Below, one piece after another: positions 1 through 8,087 of a stretch of DNA of 58,166 nucleotides. The translations under genes were made by a program, and so were the position numbers. The notes below the pieces were generated by a model. The model did no database searches and was not told the origin of the DNA. It saw only the letters and a list, made by a program, of their open reading frames with translations. How positions within the stretch are numbered: position 1 is the first letter of the stretch; each line of letters opens with the position of its first letter. This DNA is from Lachnospiraceae bacterium. GTDB lineage: Bacteria; Bacillota; Clostridia; Lachnospirales; Lachnospiraceae. Location: positions 1-58,166 of the forward strand of contig JAIKXM010000031.1 in assembly GCA_024684085.1 (NCBI GenBank), given 5' to 3'.

Positions 1-140
1 ATTCACAAGAAACGCCTATGTGGGCGTCGGCACTTAGCGAGGCAAAGCCGAGCTTAGTGTCCGCTACGCTCACATCGGAGCGAGAGCGCCGTTTCGGTGA
101 ATATATTTCCTGTAGCGGACAGACACCTGTGAACAGTAAC
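1..140 (+). mobile_element. MITE-like palindromic element, copy 1 (left part cut by window edge)
   Basis: This is the right-hand 140 bp of the repeat found complete at 23263-23447 and 44047-44232. It starts inside the left inner arm (ATTCAC), carries the whole GC-rich core, and ends in the right arm GTGAATATATTTCCTGTAG ... GTGAACAGTAAC at 140. Against copy 2 it differs at only a few bases near the left end and at one core site (CACATCGG against CACATAGG). The left end and its flank are outside the window, so the target duplication cannot be checked; the right flank is GGATTTTC. The long open frame across it is an artefact, because the same frame recurs in the other copies. Confidence 0.85.
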
Positions 141-180
141 GGATTTTCTTCACCCCTCTTCCTGCCCGTTTCTCCTAATG

Positions 181-278
181 AAAAAAAGCCCGACACTTAC
201 AGGATCCCGCCCCCGACGAACTTGCGATCATTCAACCGATCACTCGCACGGGAACGCACCCAAAGCGGGGCTTTTTTT
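181..278 (-). terminator. large-loop terminator-like hairpin downstream of radA
   Basis: Perfect 11-bp arms, AAAAAAAGCCC (181-191) and GGGCTTTTTTT (268-278), enclose a 76-nt loop. The loop itself holds TGCGA/TCGCA and CCCG/CGGG complements. The T-run on either strand makes it potentially bidirectional. It lies 6 bp past the radA stop. The loop is longer than in usual intrinsic terminators. Confidence 0.5.
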
Positions 279-283
279 ACATA

Positions 284-1660
284 TCAGATCTTATCAAGGG
301 CCTCACTTATCGATGAAACTCCGACGATCTCTATTCCTTTTATCTCGGATGCCGCCTCAAGATTCGAAGCAGGCATGACTACTCGCTTAAATCCAAGCTT
401 AAGCGCTTCCTGAACGCGTTGGGCAGGAGCATTGACAGGTCTTATCTCCCCGCTCAGTCCGACTTCGCCGAACACCACCGTATCATCGGAGATCGCCCTG
501 TTCCTGAAGCTTGATACGATCGCCAGTACGATCCCAAGATCTATCGCCGGTTCGCTTATCTTAATACCGCCTGCGATATTGATATAGGCATCATAATCCG
601 CTATCTTCATCTCCAGTCTCTTCTCAAGGACGGCCATAAGCAGGTTAAGCCTGTTCAGATCACTGCCGGCAGTCTGCCTTTTGGGATAACCGAAGCTCGT
701 CCGCGATACCAGCGCCTGTATCTCGATGAGCAGGGGCCTGCTGCCCTCCATGGAGCATGATACCACCGAACCGCTGACATTGACCGGTCGTCCGCTCAGC
801 ATATACTCCGAAGGGTTCTTAACCTCTATCAGGCCTTCCTTCTTCATCTCGAACACACCCATATCATTGGTAGAACCAAACCTGTTCTTAACGCCTCTTA
901 ATATCCTGTAAGACGCATGCCTGTCACCTTCGAAGTAAAGCACCGTATCCACCATATGTTCCAGTACTCTTGGACCTGCCACAGTCCCCTCCTTGGTAAC
1001 ATGACCTACTACGAAAACCGCTATTCCCTTCTCCTTGGCAAGCCGCATCAGAACGGAAGTCGCTTCCCTTACCTGAGACACGCTTCCGGGCGTAGAATCT
1101 ATATCATCGCTCTGCATCGTCTGTATGGAATCTATGACCATAACTTCCGGAGCGTTCTTACCTACGACTCTTCCTATCTCTCCCAGAGAAGTCTCACACA
1201 GAACCTTAACGTGTTCGCCGAACTCCCCTATCCTTATCGCCCTTAACTTGATCTGCTTCAGACTCTCCTCACCGGATATATAGAGCACTTCATGTCCGGC
1301 ATCCGACAGATGCTTGCACGCCTGTAAAAGAAGGGTCGACTTACCTATTCCCGGATCGCCTCCCACAAGGATAAGAGACCCTCTTACGATCCCTCCTCCG
1401 AGAACCCTGTCCAGTTCACCGATCCCGATACTGATCCGGCCTTCTTCCTTAAGTGAGATATTGTCAAAAGTTACCGGACTTGCCGTTTCACCCCTAAGGC
1501 TTCCTGACGCCTTGCCGGCGGACGATACTGCCTTCTTATCTACCTTCTCCTCCACCAGACTGTTCCATGCCTTACACGCAGGACACTGTCCCAGCCATTT
1601 GGACGATTCATAACCGCATTCATTACAAAAATAAATATAACCCGAACTGTTTTTAGCCAT
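284..1660 (-). CDS. radA: DNA repair protein RadA (Sms)
   Basis: RecA-like ATPase that helps process recombination intermediates through branch migration, in the cytoplasm. The 458-residue product has the N-terminal zinc finger (C12, C15, C26, C29), a Walker A loop GDPGIGKST at about 101-109, the RadA signature KNRFG at about 258-262, and a C-terminal Lon-protease-like domain. Length is normal for the family. The start chosen is the ATG at 1660 (MAKNSSG), which has GAGG six bases upstream. The in-frame ATG at 1699 lies inside the hairpin at 1674-1696 and would add residues unlike the family N-terminus. It is the last gene of the minus-strand clpC group; the order clpC then radA is common in Firmicutes. 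Confidence 0.96.
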   Translation of the reverse strand: MAKNSSGYIYFCNECGYESSKWLGQCPACKAWNSLVEEKVDKKAVSSAGKASGSLRGETASPVTFDNISLKEEGRISIGIGELDRVLGGGIVRGSLILVGGDPGIGKSTLLLQACKHLSDAGHEVLYISGEESLKQIKLRAIRIGEFGEHVKVLCETSLGEIGRVVGKNAPEVMVIDSIQTMQSDDIDSTPGSVSQVREATSVLMRLAKEKGIAVFVVGHVTKEGTVAGPRVLEHMVDTVLYFEGDRHASYRILRGVKNRFGSTNDMGVFEMKKEGLIEVKNPSEYMLSGRPVNVSGSVVSCSMEGSRPLLIEIQALVSRTSFGYPKRQTAGSDLNRLNLLMAVLEKRLEMKIADYDAYINIAGGIKISEPAIDLGIVLAIVSSFRNRAISDDTVVFGEVGLSGEIRPVNAPAQRVQEALKLGFKRVVMPASNLEAASEIKGIEIVGVSSISEALDKI

Positions 1661-1673
1661 TTTTACCTCAAAA

Positions 1674-1696
1674 GAGGACTCCCTTAAGGAGTCCTC
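1674..1696 (-). terminator. hairpin between the spacer protein gene and radA
   Basis: Nine-bp arms GAGGACTCC / GGAGTCCTC around a 5-nt loop, followed on the minus strand by TTTT. It ends just before the radA ribosome site GAGG, so it could terminate weakly, protect a 3' end, or tune radA translation. Read-through into radA seems needed, as no other promoter is visible. Confidence 0.5.
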
Positions 1697-1713
1697 CATA
1701 ATATCACTTCCCG

Positions 1714-2124
1714 TTATACACGCTTAATTGAGACAGAAGCTCTTGTTTCTTCACCCAATTCAGCATTAAAACTAAGCTTACCTCCCATGTTGGTATTCAT
1801 GGTGCCGGCCTCAACTCCGTTAACTACAACCACATATGCCTTCTCTTCCTCGAGCCCGACGGTAACCTGAGTATCCCCTGTACCTTCAAGATTGAACTCG
1901 ACACCTTCTTCAGCCTCGGTATAATTGCGTACCGTTGTTCCCGGCACTGACTCATATACGAACATACCGTTTCTCTCAAGCTTGGTCATCGACTTGTAAG
2001 TCTTAACCTTAAGCAGATCGCCCTTGAACTTGAAATCTTCAACTTTGGTCTTTTCAGCAAGTGTATGATCACCAAAACTGAGACTGCCGTCCTTTTCAAT
2101 CTTAAGCAACTTATCAACTGCCAT
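1714..2124 (-). CDS. conserved protein of unknown function (Lachnospiraceae clpC-radA spacer protein)
   Basis: A 136-residue soluble protein rich in beta-strand-like, alternating charged and hydrophobic segments, with no signal peptide or membrane segment. From memory, similar short proteins starting MAVDKLL occur in Lachnospiraceae and are sometimes labelled endosialidase without evidence; I see no sialidase motif (no Asp boxes) and would not assign an enzyme role. The start at 2124 is the ATG preceded by GGAGG with an 8-nt spacer. The longer frame would begin with TTG inside that ribosome site. It sits 109 bp after clpC and 53 bp before the radA start, so co-expression with both is likely. 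Confidence 0.75.
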   Translation of the reverse strand: MAVDKLLKIEKDGSLSFGDHTLAEKTKVEDFKFKGDLLKVKTYKSMTKLERNGMFVYESVPGTTVRNYTEAEEGVEFNLEGTGDTQVTVGLEEEKAYVVVVNGVEAGTMNTNMGGKLSFNAELGEETRASVSIKRV

Positions 2125-2233
2125 CTTAGGATCCTCCAATAATTTTGTTATTATGCTAAGTATAACTCATTTGATCTTTTTTATCTATGAATTTAAAAGA
2201 TTAAATAGTTAAATTTTCGTTAAGTTTTTGAAT

Positions 2234-4663
2234 CTAATTCTTCTTAACTTTAAACACAGCCTTATCATCCTTAATGGATACGCTGACTTTGTCTCCCGGA
2301 TTCACTTTATGTGACAGGATCACCTCTGCCAGTTCATCTTCGATAACCGTCTGTATCGCTCTTTTTAAGGGACGTGCGCCCATCTTAAGATTGGAATACT
2401 TATCCACCAGATACTTCCTTGCACCTGCGGTTATGGAAAGCTCTATGTTCATCTGATTCTTACATCTCTTGATCAGATTTGACGAAAGCAGGGCGACTAT
2501 TGAATCCATATCAACTTTATTAAGCGAATGGAACACAATGGTCTCATCTATTCTGTTAAGAAACTCGGGCTTAAAGAGCCTCTTAACCTCTTCCAGAACA
2601 CCGCTCTTCATCTTGTTGTAATCTTTCTTCTCGTCCTTACCGGATTCGAAGCCTAAGTTCTTGGGCTCGATGATCTTCATGGCACCCGCATTGGAAGTCA
2701 TGATTATAATGGTATTCTTGAAGCTGACCTTCCTTCCCTTGGCATCGGTTATATGACCGTCATCAAGAACCTGAAGGAGGATATTGAATACCTCGGGATG
2801 AGCCTTCTCGATCTCATCAAAGAGAACTACACTATAGGGATGTCTCCTTACCTTCTCGGATAACTGACCTCCCTCTTCATAACCGACATAACCCGGAGCC
2901 GAACCTATGAACTTGGATACGGATACGCTCTCCATATATTCGGACATATCCACTCTTATAAGAGCCGTCTCCGAACCGAATACCGCTTCGGCAAGTGCCT
3001 TACTAAGCTCTGTCTTACCGACACCGGTAGGGCCTAAGAACAGGAATGAACCGATCGGTCTGTTAGGATCCTGCAAGCCTACACGGCCTCTCCTTACAGC
3101 CTTGGCTACAGCCTTGACCGCCTCCTCCTGACCGATAACCCTCTTATGAAGAATATCTTCAAGCTTAAGAAGTCTGTCGGATTCCTTCTCGGTAAGCTTG
3201 CTGACAGGAATACGTGTTGTCAGTGCCACAACATCCGCTATGACATTCTCATCCACGGTGAAGACCTTAAGATCGCCCTTACGCGCCCTCTTAAGGAGAC
3301 TGTTCTTCTTATTGACTATCGCATCGGCCTCTTTCTTAAGCTCTGCGGCCTCTGCATATGCATCCACCATAATGGCATGCTGCATCTTGGTATCTATCTC
3401 CTTCAGCTTGTCATCAAGCTCATTGACGGCAGCGAACTTATCACCTGCCGAGAGCTTAACGCTCGCTGCAGCCTCATCGATAAGATCGATCGCCTTATCG
3501 GGCAGATTCCTGTCATTGATATATCTGTCAGACAGTGTGACCGCAGCTTCAATGGCATCATCGGTGATCTTAACACCATGATAATGTTCGTACTTGGCGG
3601 CGATCCCCTTAAGTATGCGCATTGCTTCCGCACGCGAGGGTTCTTCGACATTAACAGGCTGGAAACGTCTCTCAAGTGCGGCATCTTTTTCAATATATTT
3701 ACGATACTCGGCAATAGTAGTCGCTCCGAGCACCTGAACCTCACCTCTTGACAGAGCAGGCTTAAGGATATTGGAGGCATCGATCGCGCCTTCTGCTCCT
3801 CCGGCGCCGATTATGGTATGGAGCTCATCTAAAAACAGGATGATATTGCCTGCTTCGGTGACCTCCTTCATTATCCGCTTGATCCTCTCCTCAAATTCGC
3901 CCCTGTATTTGCTTCCGGCTACCATTCCGGACAGATCGAGGGTAAGAAGTCTCTTTCCCTTAACGGTATCCGGCACATCGCCTGCTACGATCTTCTGGGC
4001 AAGCCCCTCAACGATCGCGGTCTTACCTACACCTGCCTCACCTAAAAGACAGGGATTATTCTTCATACGACGACTTAATATCTGTATGGTTCTTCTGATC
4101 TCATTCTCTCTTCCGATAACGGGATCAAGCTTACCCTCCGATGCCAGACGGGTAAGGTCTCTGCTGTATCTCTGAAGAATGGAAGTATTATCCTTATGTT
4201 CCTCCGAGAGTTCTTCCTTGATCTCTTCTTTCGTAAGTCCTATCGCATAGAGAAGCTCGGGCTTGATCTTGAAGAAATTATCTCCAAACGCACGCAGAAG
4301 CCTGTTGGCAAGCGAATCCTGATTATTGATAATGGCAAGGAGGATATGCTCCGTACCTATCTCATCATCTTCGTATTTTCCGGCAAGTTTCTCCGCATCT
4401 TCAAGCAGATCCAGCGCACGCGGAGTGAATCCGCTTCTTTCCTTGATCGTAACCGAAGCAGGTGAAGATACATATTCGTCTATAAGACTCTTGATCTTAT
4501 CCGCATCGACTCCGTTCCTTGTAAGGATCATTGAGGCAACGCAATCCTTCACATCGATGATCCCTAAGAGGATATGTTCCGTGCCTATATAATTACTCTT
4601 AAGTTTTCTCGCATTTTTCTTAGCCTGATCCAGGGCTTTAACGGCTTTTTCGGTATATTCCAT
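2234..4663 (-). CDS. clpC: ATP-dependent Clp protease ATPase subunit ClpC
   Basis: Hsp100 unfoldase that feeds substrates to ClpP. The order is: two N-terminal Clp repeats (about 1-145), the first AAA domain with Walker A GEAGVGKT at about 208-216, a short middle coiled coil (about 400-460, much shorter than in ClpB, which separates it from ClpB at 34736), and the second AAA domain with GPTGVGKT near 543, ending in the D2-small domain. Its 809 residues match ClpC. ATG at 4663 has GAGG seven bases upstream. A strong terminator lies only about 30 bp ahead, and no CtsR heptad repeat (GGTCAAA) or mcsA/mcsB/ctsR genes flank it, so the usual ctsR operon layout is absent here. Confidence 0.96.
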   Translation of the reverse strand: MEYTEKAVKALDQAKKNARKLKSNYIGTEHILLGIIDVKDCVASMILTRNGVDADKIKSLIDEYVSSPASVTIKERSGFTPRALDLLEDAEKLAGKYEDDEIGTEHILLAIINNQDSLANRLLRAFGDNFFKIKPELLYAIGLTKEEIKEELSEEHKDNTSILQRYSRDLTRLASEGKLDPVIGRENEIRRTIQILSRRMKNNPCLLGEAGVGKTAIVEGLAQKIVAGDVPDTVKGKRLLTLDLSGMVAGSKYRGEFEERIKRIMKEVTEAGNIILFLDELHTIIGAGGAEGAIDASNILKPALSRGEVQVLGATTIAEYRKYIEKDAALERRFQPVNVEEPSRAEAMRILKGIAAKYEHYHGVKITDDAIEAAVTLSDRYINDRNLPDKAIDLIDEAAASVKLSAGDKFAAVNELDDKLKEIDTKMQHAIMVDAYAEAAELKKEADAIVNKKNSLLKRARKGDLKVFTVDENVIADVVALTTRIPVSKLTEKESDRLLKLEDILHKRVIGQEEAVKAVAKAVRRGRVGLQDPNRPIGSFLFLGPTGVGKTELSKALAEAVFGSETALIRVDMSEYMESVSVSKFIGSAPGYVGYEEGGQLSEKVRRHPYSVVLFDEIEKAHPEVFNILLQVLDDGHITDAKGRKVSFKNTIIIMTSNAGAMKIIEPKNLGFESGKDEKKDYNKMKSGVLEEVKRLFKPEFLNRIDETIVFHSLNKVDMDSIVALLSSNLIKRCKNQMNIELSITAGARKYLVDKYSNLKMGARPLKRAIQTVIEDELAEVILSHKVNPGDKVSVSIKDDKAVFKVKKN

Positions 4664-4693
4664 CTGTCAACCTCATCTGTTCTTTCAATAAAG

Positions 4694-4716
4694 GGGCAGG
4701 ATGATATCCTGCCCCC
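4694..4716 (-). terminator. intrinsic terminator after the SH3 membrane protein gene
   Basis: A perfect 10-bp stem (GGGGCAGGAT / ATCCTGCCCC) with a 3-nt loop, followed on the minus strand by TTTATT. It begins 17 bp beyond the stop of the gene at 4733 and lies close to the clpC start. Confidence 0.85.
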
Positions 4717-4732
4717 GGCATTTCAATATTGA

Positions 4733-6004
4733 TCAATCAAGATCGAGGAACTCAAACTCCATATCATCATCGACATCAAGCATGCCTCTTCCGGGCCATG
4801 AACTCTTCTTGGCAGGGCGGGTAGGCCTCTCTCTTACAGGCTCTTCCTCCTCCTCGTCCTCTTCTTCATCGACTTCCTCTTCCTCGTCTTCATCCTCATC
4901 ATAATCGATATCACGGGATGCTCTTCTCCCCCAGAGTCTTCTTCTGGGAGTTTCTTCCTCTTCCTCTTCATACTTGTCAGGGTAATCGGAGTCCTCATCC
5001 TCTTCTTCGTCATCCTCGTAATAATCTTCGTATCCTTCGCCTCTAAGTTTGAAGCCAATAATAGCGATTATGATAAGCAGTAATACGATGACCGCAGCCA
5101 TTATTATGACGACAAGCTTCATAGTCGAATTATCCTGAGTGGCACTTAAAGAGCCGTCTCTTACCTGCTGCATTACCGCATTGATATTATCTATGCTCTG
5201 CTTGGTACCGTTATTATGATCATACAGGAACCACTCCTCGATGCCTTCGCTGTTGGCTTCATATCTTACTTCATAATCCGTATTAACACTTACGGGTTCC
5301 GTCTCATCAAGATCAGCCTCTTCGTCTACAACTTCAGGCTCTTCCTCAACCATAGATACCACTTCAAGGAAATCCGAACGGATGAATCCCTGAACCGAAT
5401 CAGAACTGATCTGATACCATACTTTTCCGTCAGCATCGGTTGCTTCACCGGTTACGGAGAACTCTGTTCCGCCTGAAACGGAAGTCTTCTTGGCTGTCTT
5501 TGTTGAAGCACCGCTTCTGACAGTGACTGCGTCTCCCTTAACCTTAACAGTTGCCACATTTGAAGGATTAACCGTTGCATCCGATACAGATGTCGTTGCA
5601 GTTACAGCATCTGTTGAAGCGGATGAAGTATCTGTTGACTTATTCTCTGAAGAGGAAGCCTTGGGTGCATCCGAAGAAGAAGCACTTTCCTTGGCGATAT
5701 CTCCCTTAACATCAGTTACAAGATCGGCTCTAATATATCCATAGCTTGATCCGTTTACCAGTATCTTATACCATGTATAACCGTCAGAATCCGTACACGA
5801 AGCAACAATATCAAGTTCCATCCCCTTGGTAACACTCGCCACAGTCTCACTTGTAGTGCTTGCAGAGCTTCTGACCTTGCCCGCACTTGTTGACACCTTA
5901 GCCGTTCCGTTGGCATATACACCCATTCCGCTTCCTGCGATCACTGCAACAGCAGTTATCATGGCCAAAGCATATGTAAGTTTGTAACCGAACTTAAATT
6001 TCAT
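4733..6004 (-). CDS. membrane-anchored protein with two SH3b domains and a long acidic cytoplasmic tail
   Basis: The 423-residue protein has an N-terminal signal or membrane segment (about 8-30), a first bacterial SH3 domain (about 33-98), a Ser/Thr/Ala-rich linker (100-150), a second SH3b domain (about 150-216), a second membrane helix (about 296-318), and a highly acidic C-terminus (320-390 mostly Asp/Glu, then basic patches and a final acidic tail). Predicted topology: SH3 domains outside, possibly binding cell-wall peptidoglycan, and the acidic tail inside. No catalytic domain is visible. The start is ATG 6004, or ATG 6007 directly before it, after TTGGAG. It lies between purD and clpC with repeats upstream and a terminator downstream. 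Function unknown; a wall-sensing or division-linked role would be a guess. Confidence 0.8.
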   Translation of the reverse strand: MKFKFGYKLTYALAMITAVAVIAGSGMGVYANGTAKVSTSAGKVRSSASTTSETVASVTKGMELDIVASCTDSDGYTWYKILVNGSSYGYIRADLVTDVKGDIAKESASSSDAPKASSSENKSTDTSSASTDAVTATTSVSDATVNPSNVATVKVKGDAVTVRSGASTKTAKKTSVSGGTEFSVTGEATDADGKVWYQISSDSVQGFIRSDFLEVVSMVEEEPEVVDEEADLDETEPVSVNTDYEVRYEANSEGIEEWFLYDHNNGTKQSIDNINAVMQQVRDGSLSATQDNSTMKLVVIIMAAVIVLLLIIIAIIGFKLRGEGYEDYYEDDEEEDEDSDYPDKYEEEEEETPRRRLWGRRASRDIDYDEDEDEEEEVDEEEDEEEEEPVRERPTRPAKKSSWPGRGMLDVDDDMEFEFLDLD

Positions 6005-6041
6005 CATTTTCTCCAATCTGTTTTCCTCTTTTTTCCCTAAC

Positions 6042-6194
6042 CTCTGTCAGGCCACCTCTACAGGCTTACCTCTACAGGCTTACATCTTTCAGGCTCCGCC
6101 CATAGTCTTACTTCTGTCAGCCCCGGTCTACAGCCTTACTTCCGTCAGCTCCGTCTACAGCCTCATTTCTGTCAGGCCTCGTCTATAGCCTTAC
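6042..6194. repeat. 28-bp tandem array seeded from the 3' end of purD
   Basis: Units at 6042-6069, 6070-6083 (half unit), 6084-6111, 6112-6139, 6140-6166 and 6167-6194. The last unit contains the final codons and stop of purD (TCA at 6172-6174 is the TGA stop on the minus strand). The others are degenerate copies that keep the TCAG and TACAGCCTTAC-like blocks. It fills the whole gap between purD and the SH3 protein gene. Confidence 0.85.
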
Positions 6195-7443
6195 CTATAT
6201 CATGACGCATATACTTGCCTTCAAAGTCAACCCACTCTGTTGCCTTATAGGCATTGGCACGTGCTTCTTTAAGATCGGCCCCTTTGGCTGTAATGCCCAG
6301 TACACGACCGCCGTTAGTCACAATATCATCACCGACAAGCTTTGTTCCGGCATGGAAGCAGAAATAATCATCCTTACCGTCAAAATTCTCAAGTCCTGTG
6401 ATCTTCTTGCCCTTCTCGTAAGCTACCGGATATCCCTCACTTGCAAGAACGACACATACAGCCGCATTATCTTCGAACTCAAGATCTATCTTATCAAGAG
6501 TACCGTCTACGCAGGCCTCCATAACATCGATTATATCATTCTTTAATCTTGGTAAAACAACCTGCGCCTCAGGATCTCCGAATCTCGCATTGTATTCGAG
6601 CACCCTCGGTCCGTTCTCCGTGATCATAAGACCAAAGAATATAACACCCTTGAACTCCCTGCCTTCTTCTCTCATGGCATCCACAGTTCTCTGGTAGATA
6701 TATTTCTTACAAAACTCATCAACTTCTGCAGTATAGAAAGGGCTTGGTGAGAATGTTCCCATTCCTCCGGTATTAAGACCCTTATCTCCGTCAAGAGCTC
6801 TCTTATGATCCTGAGCCGATGTCATGATCTTAATGGTCTTACCGTCTACAAATGAAAGTACTGATACTTCCCTTCCTGTCATAAATTCTTCCACAACCAT
6901 ACGATTGCCGGCGCTTCCGAACTTCTGATCGAGCATTATCTCCTTGGCACCTTCAAGAGCCTCTTCAAGTGTGTTGCAGATAAGCACACCCTTACCAAGA
7001 GCAAGTCCGTCAGCCTTAAGTACTATAGGCATCTTGGACTTCTTAATATATTCCACCGCCTCTTCATATGAATCAAAGTTCTCATATGCCGCAGTAGGAA
7101 TATCATATTTTTTCATAAGATCCTTGGAAAAAGCCTTACTTCCTTCAAGGATAGCAGCTTTAGCCTTAGGTCCGAAAGTCCTTATTCCGGCTTCCGCCAT
7201 TCTGTCCGCGAGTCCTCCGACAAGAGGATCATCCATACCGATGATACAGAGATCAACAGGAACAGATACCGCAAAATCGACCAGCCTGTCAAAATCCATA
7301 GCTCCGATGTCTACACATTCAGCCACCTTAGCAATACCGGCATTACCGGGAGCACAATAAAGCTTATCTACTCTCTTACTTTTGCTGACCTGAGTACAGA
7401 TCGCATGTTCACGACCGCCGCCGCCAACTACAAGAACCTTCAT
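6172..7443 (-). CDS. purD: phosphoribosylamine-glycine ligase (GAR synthetase)
   Basis: Catalyses step 2 of purine synthesis, joining glycine to phosphoribosylamine with ATP. The 423-residue ATP-grasp enzyme shows the N-terminal GGGGREHA motif, APGNAG, EGSKAFSKD, the ATP-grasp core ADGLALGKGV, DHKRALDGDKGLNTGGMG, and the metal-binding RFGDPEAQ segment near the end. A local oddity is IGMDDPLVGG where many PurD proteins have GPExPLVxG. ATG 7443 follows AAGGAG at about 10 nt. It is the last pur gene of the purE-M-N-D run, 32 bp after purN. Its final codons are repeated downstream in the 6042-6194 array. Confidence 0.97.
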   Translation of the reverse strand: MKVLVVGGGGREHAICTQVSKSKRVDKLYCAPGNAGIAKVAECVDIGAMDFDRLVDFAVSVPVDLCIIGMDDPLVGGLADRMAEAGIRTFGPKAKAAILEGSKAFSKDLMKKYDIPTAAYENFDSYEEAVEYIKKSKMPIVLKADGLALGKGVLICNTLEEALEGAKEIMLDQKFGSAGNRMVVEEFMTGREVSVLSFVDGKTIKIMTSAQDHKRALDGDKGLNTGGMGTFSPSPFYTAEVDEFCKKYIYQRTVDAMREEGREFKGVIFFGLMITENGPRVLEYNARFGDPEAQVVLPRLKNDIIDVMEACVDGTLDKIDLEFEDNAAVCVVLASEGYPVAYEKGKKITGLENFDGKDDYFCFHAGTKLVGDDIVTNGGRVLGITAKGADLKEARANAYKATEWVDFEGKYMRHDIGKAIDEA

Positions 7444-7475
7444 AATGGTAAATCTCCTTCTTACAAATCTTTACT

Positions 7476-8069
7476 TTAATCGGCTGTTTCTAAAGCTATC
7501 ATATCTATAGCCTTGGGCAGAATAACCCACTCGGCCTGTTCCATTACTCTCTTCTGAAGCACCGAAGGAGTATCTCCTTCCTGAACTTCTACAGCCTTCT
7601 GCAGAATGATCGGCCCCGTATCCGTACCCTCATCCACATAGTGCACGGTAGCTCCGGTCACCTTAACACCTCTTGCGAGAGCCGCCTCATGCACCTTAAG
7701 TCCGTAGAATCCCACACCGCAGAAAGACGGGATCAAAGAAGGATGAATATTTATTATCCTTCCACGGAAGGCTTTTACGACCGCCTCGGGTATATTAACA
7801 AGAAATCCGGCAAGAACTATTAAATCAGGATTTAATTCTTCAAGCTTTTTAAGGAAGGCATCATTGAAGTCATCCCTTGTCTCATAATCCTTCGGGCTTA
7901 ATACAATGCCGTCAATTCCTGCCTCTGCTGCCCTTGTAAGAGCATAAGCGCCTTTATTATTACTAATAACAGCTGTTATCTCAGTGTTTCTTATTTTTCC
8001 GTCAGCAATACCGTCAATTATAGCCTGAAGATTGGTTCCGCCTCCGGATACGCATACTACTATTCTCAA
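7476..8069 (-). CDS. purN: phosphoribosylglycinamide formyltransferase
   Basis: Transfers the formyl group of 10-formyl-tetrahydrofolate to GAR (purine step 3). The 197-residue product has the N-terminal VSGGGTNLQAI phosphate loop, the catalytic INIHPSLIPSF segment (Asn and His of the active site), and DEGTDTGPIILQ with the third catalytic residue, Asp. The start is a TTG at 8069, supported by AGGGGG six bases upstream and by the exact fit of MRIVVCVSGGG to the family N-terminus; no better ATG precedes it. It is 18 bp after purM and 32 bp before purD, so surely one transcript. Confidence 0.96.
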   Translation of the reverse strand: MRIVVCVSGGGTNLQAIIDGIADGKIRNTEITAVISNNKGAYALTRAAEAGIDGIVLSPKDYETRDDFNDAFLKKLEELNPDLIVLAGFLVNIPEAVVKAFRGRIINIHPSLIPSFCGVGFYGLKVHEAALARGVKVTGATVHYVDEGTDTGPIILQKAVEVQEGDTPSVLQKRVMEQAEWVILPKAIDMIALETAD

Positions 8070-8087
8070 AATGATCCCCCTTAAGGC

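Noticed and set aside
18..413. 131-codon open frame across the window's left end, with a similar frame at 43957-44250
   Set aside because: The shared peptide comes from the mobile element sequence read through its arms. It continues into different flanks and has no ribosome site or family resemblance.
1714..2124. Endosialidase function for the small clpC-radA spacer protein
   Set aside because: No sialidase Asp boxes or fold features; the name appears to be an inherited label.
4834..5058. Basic 74-residue frame and Ser-rich plus-strand frame within the SH3 protein gene
   Set aside because: They are shadows of the Asp/Glu-rich tail codons in other frames.
6042..6194. Possible CRISPR array, as for the other tandem arrays
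   Set aside because: Units are contiguous and degenerate with no unique spacers, and no cas genes are in the window.
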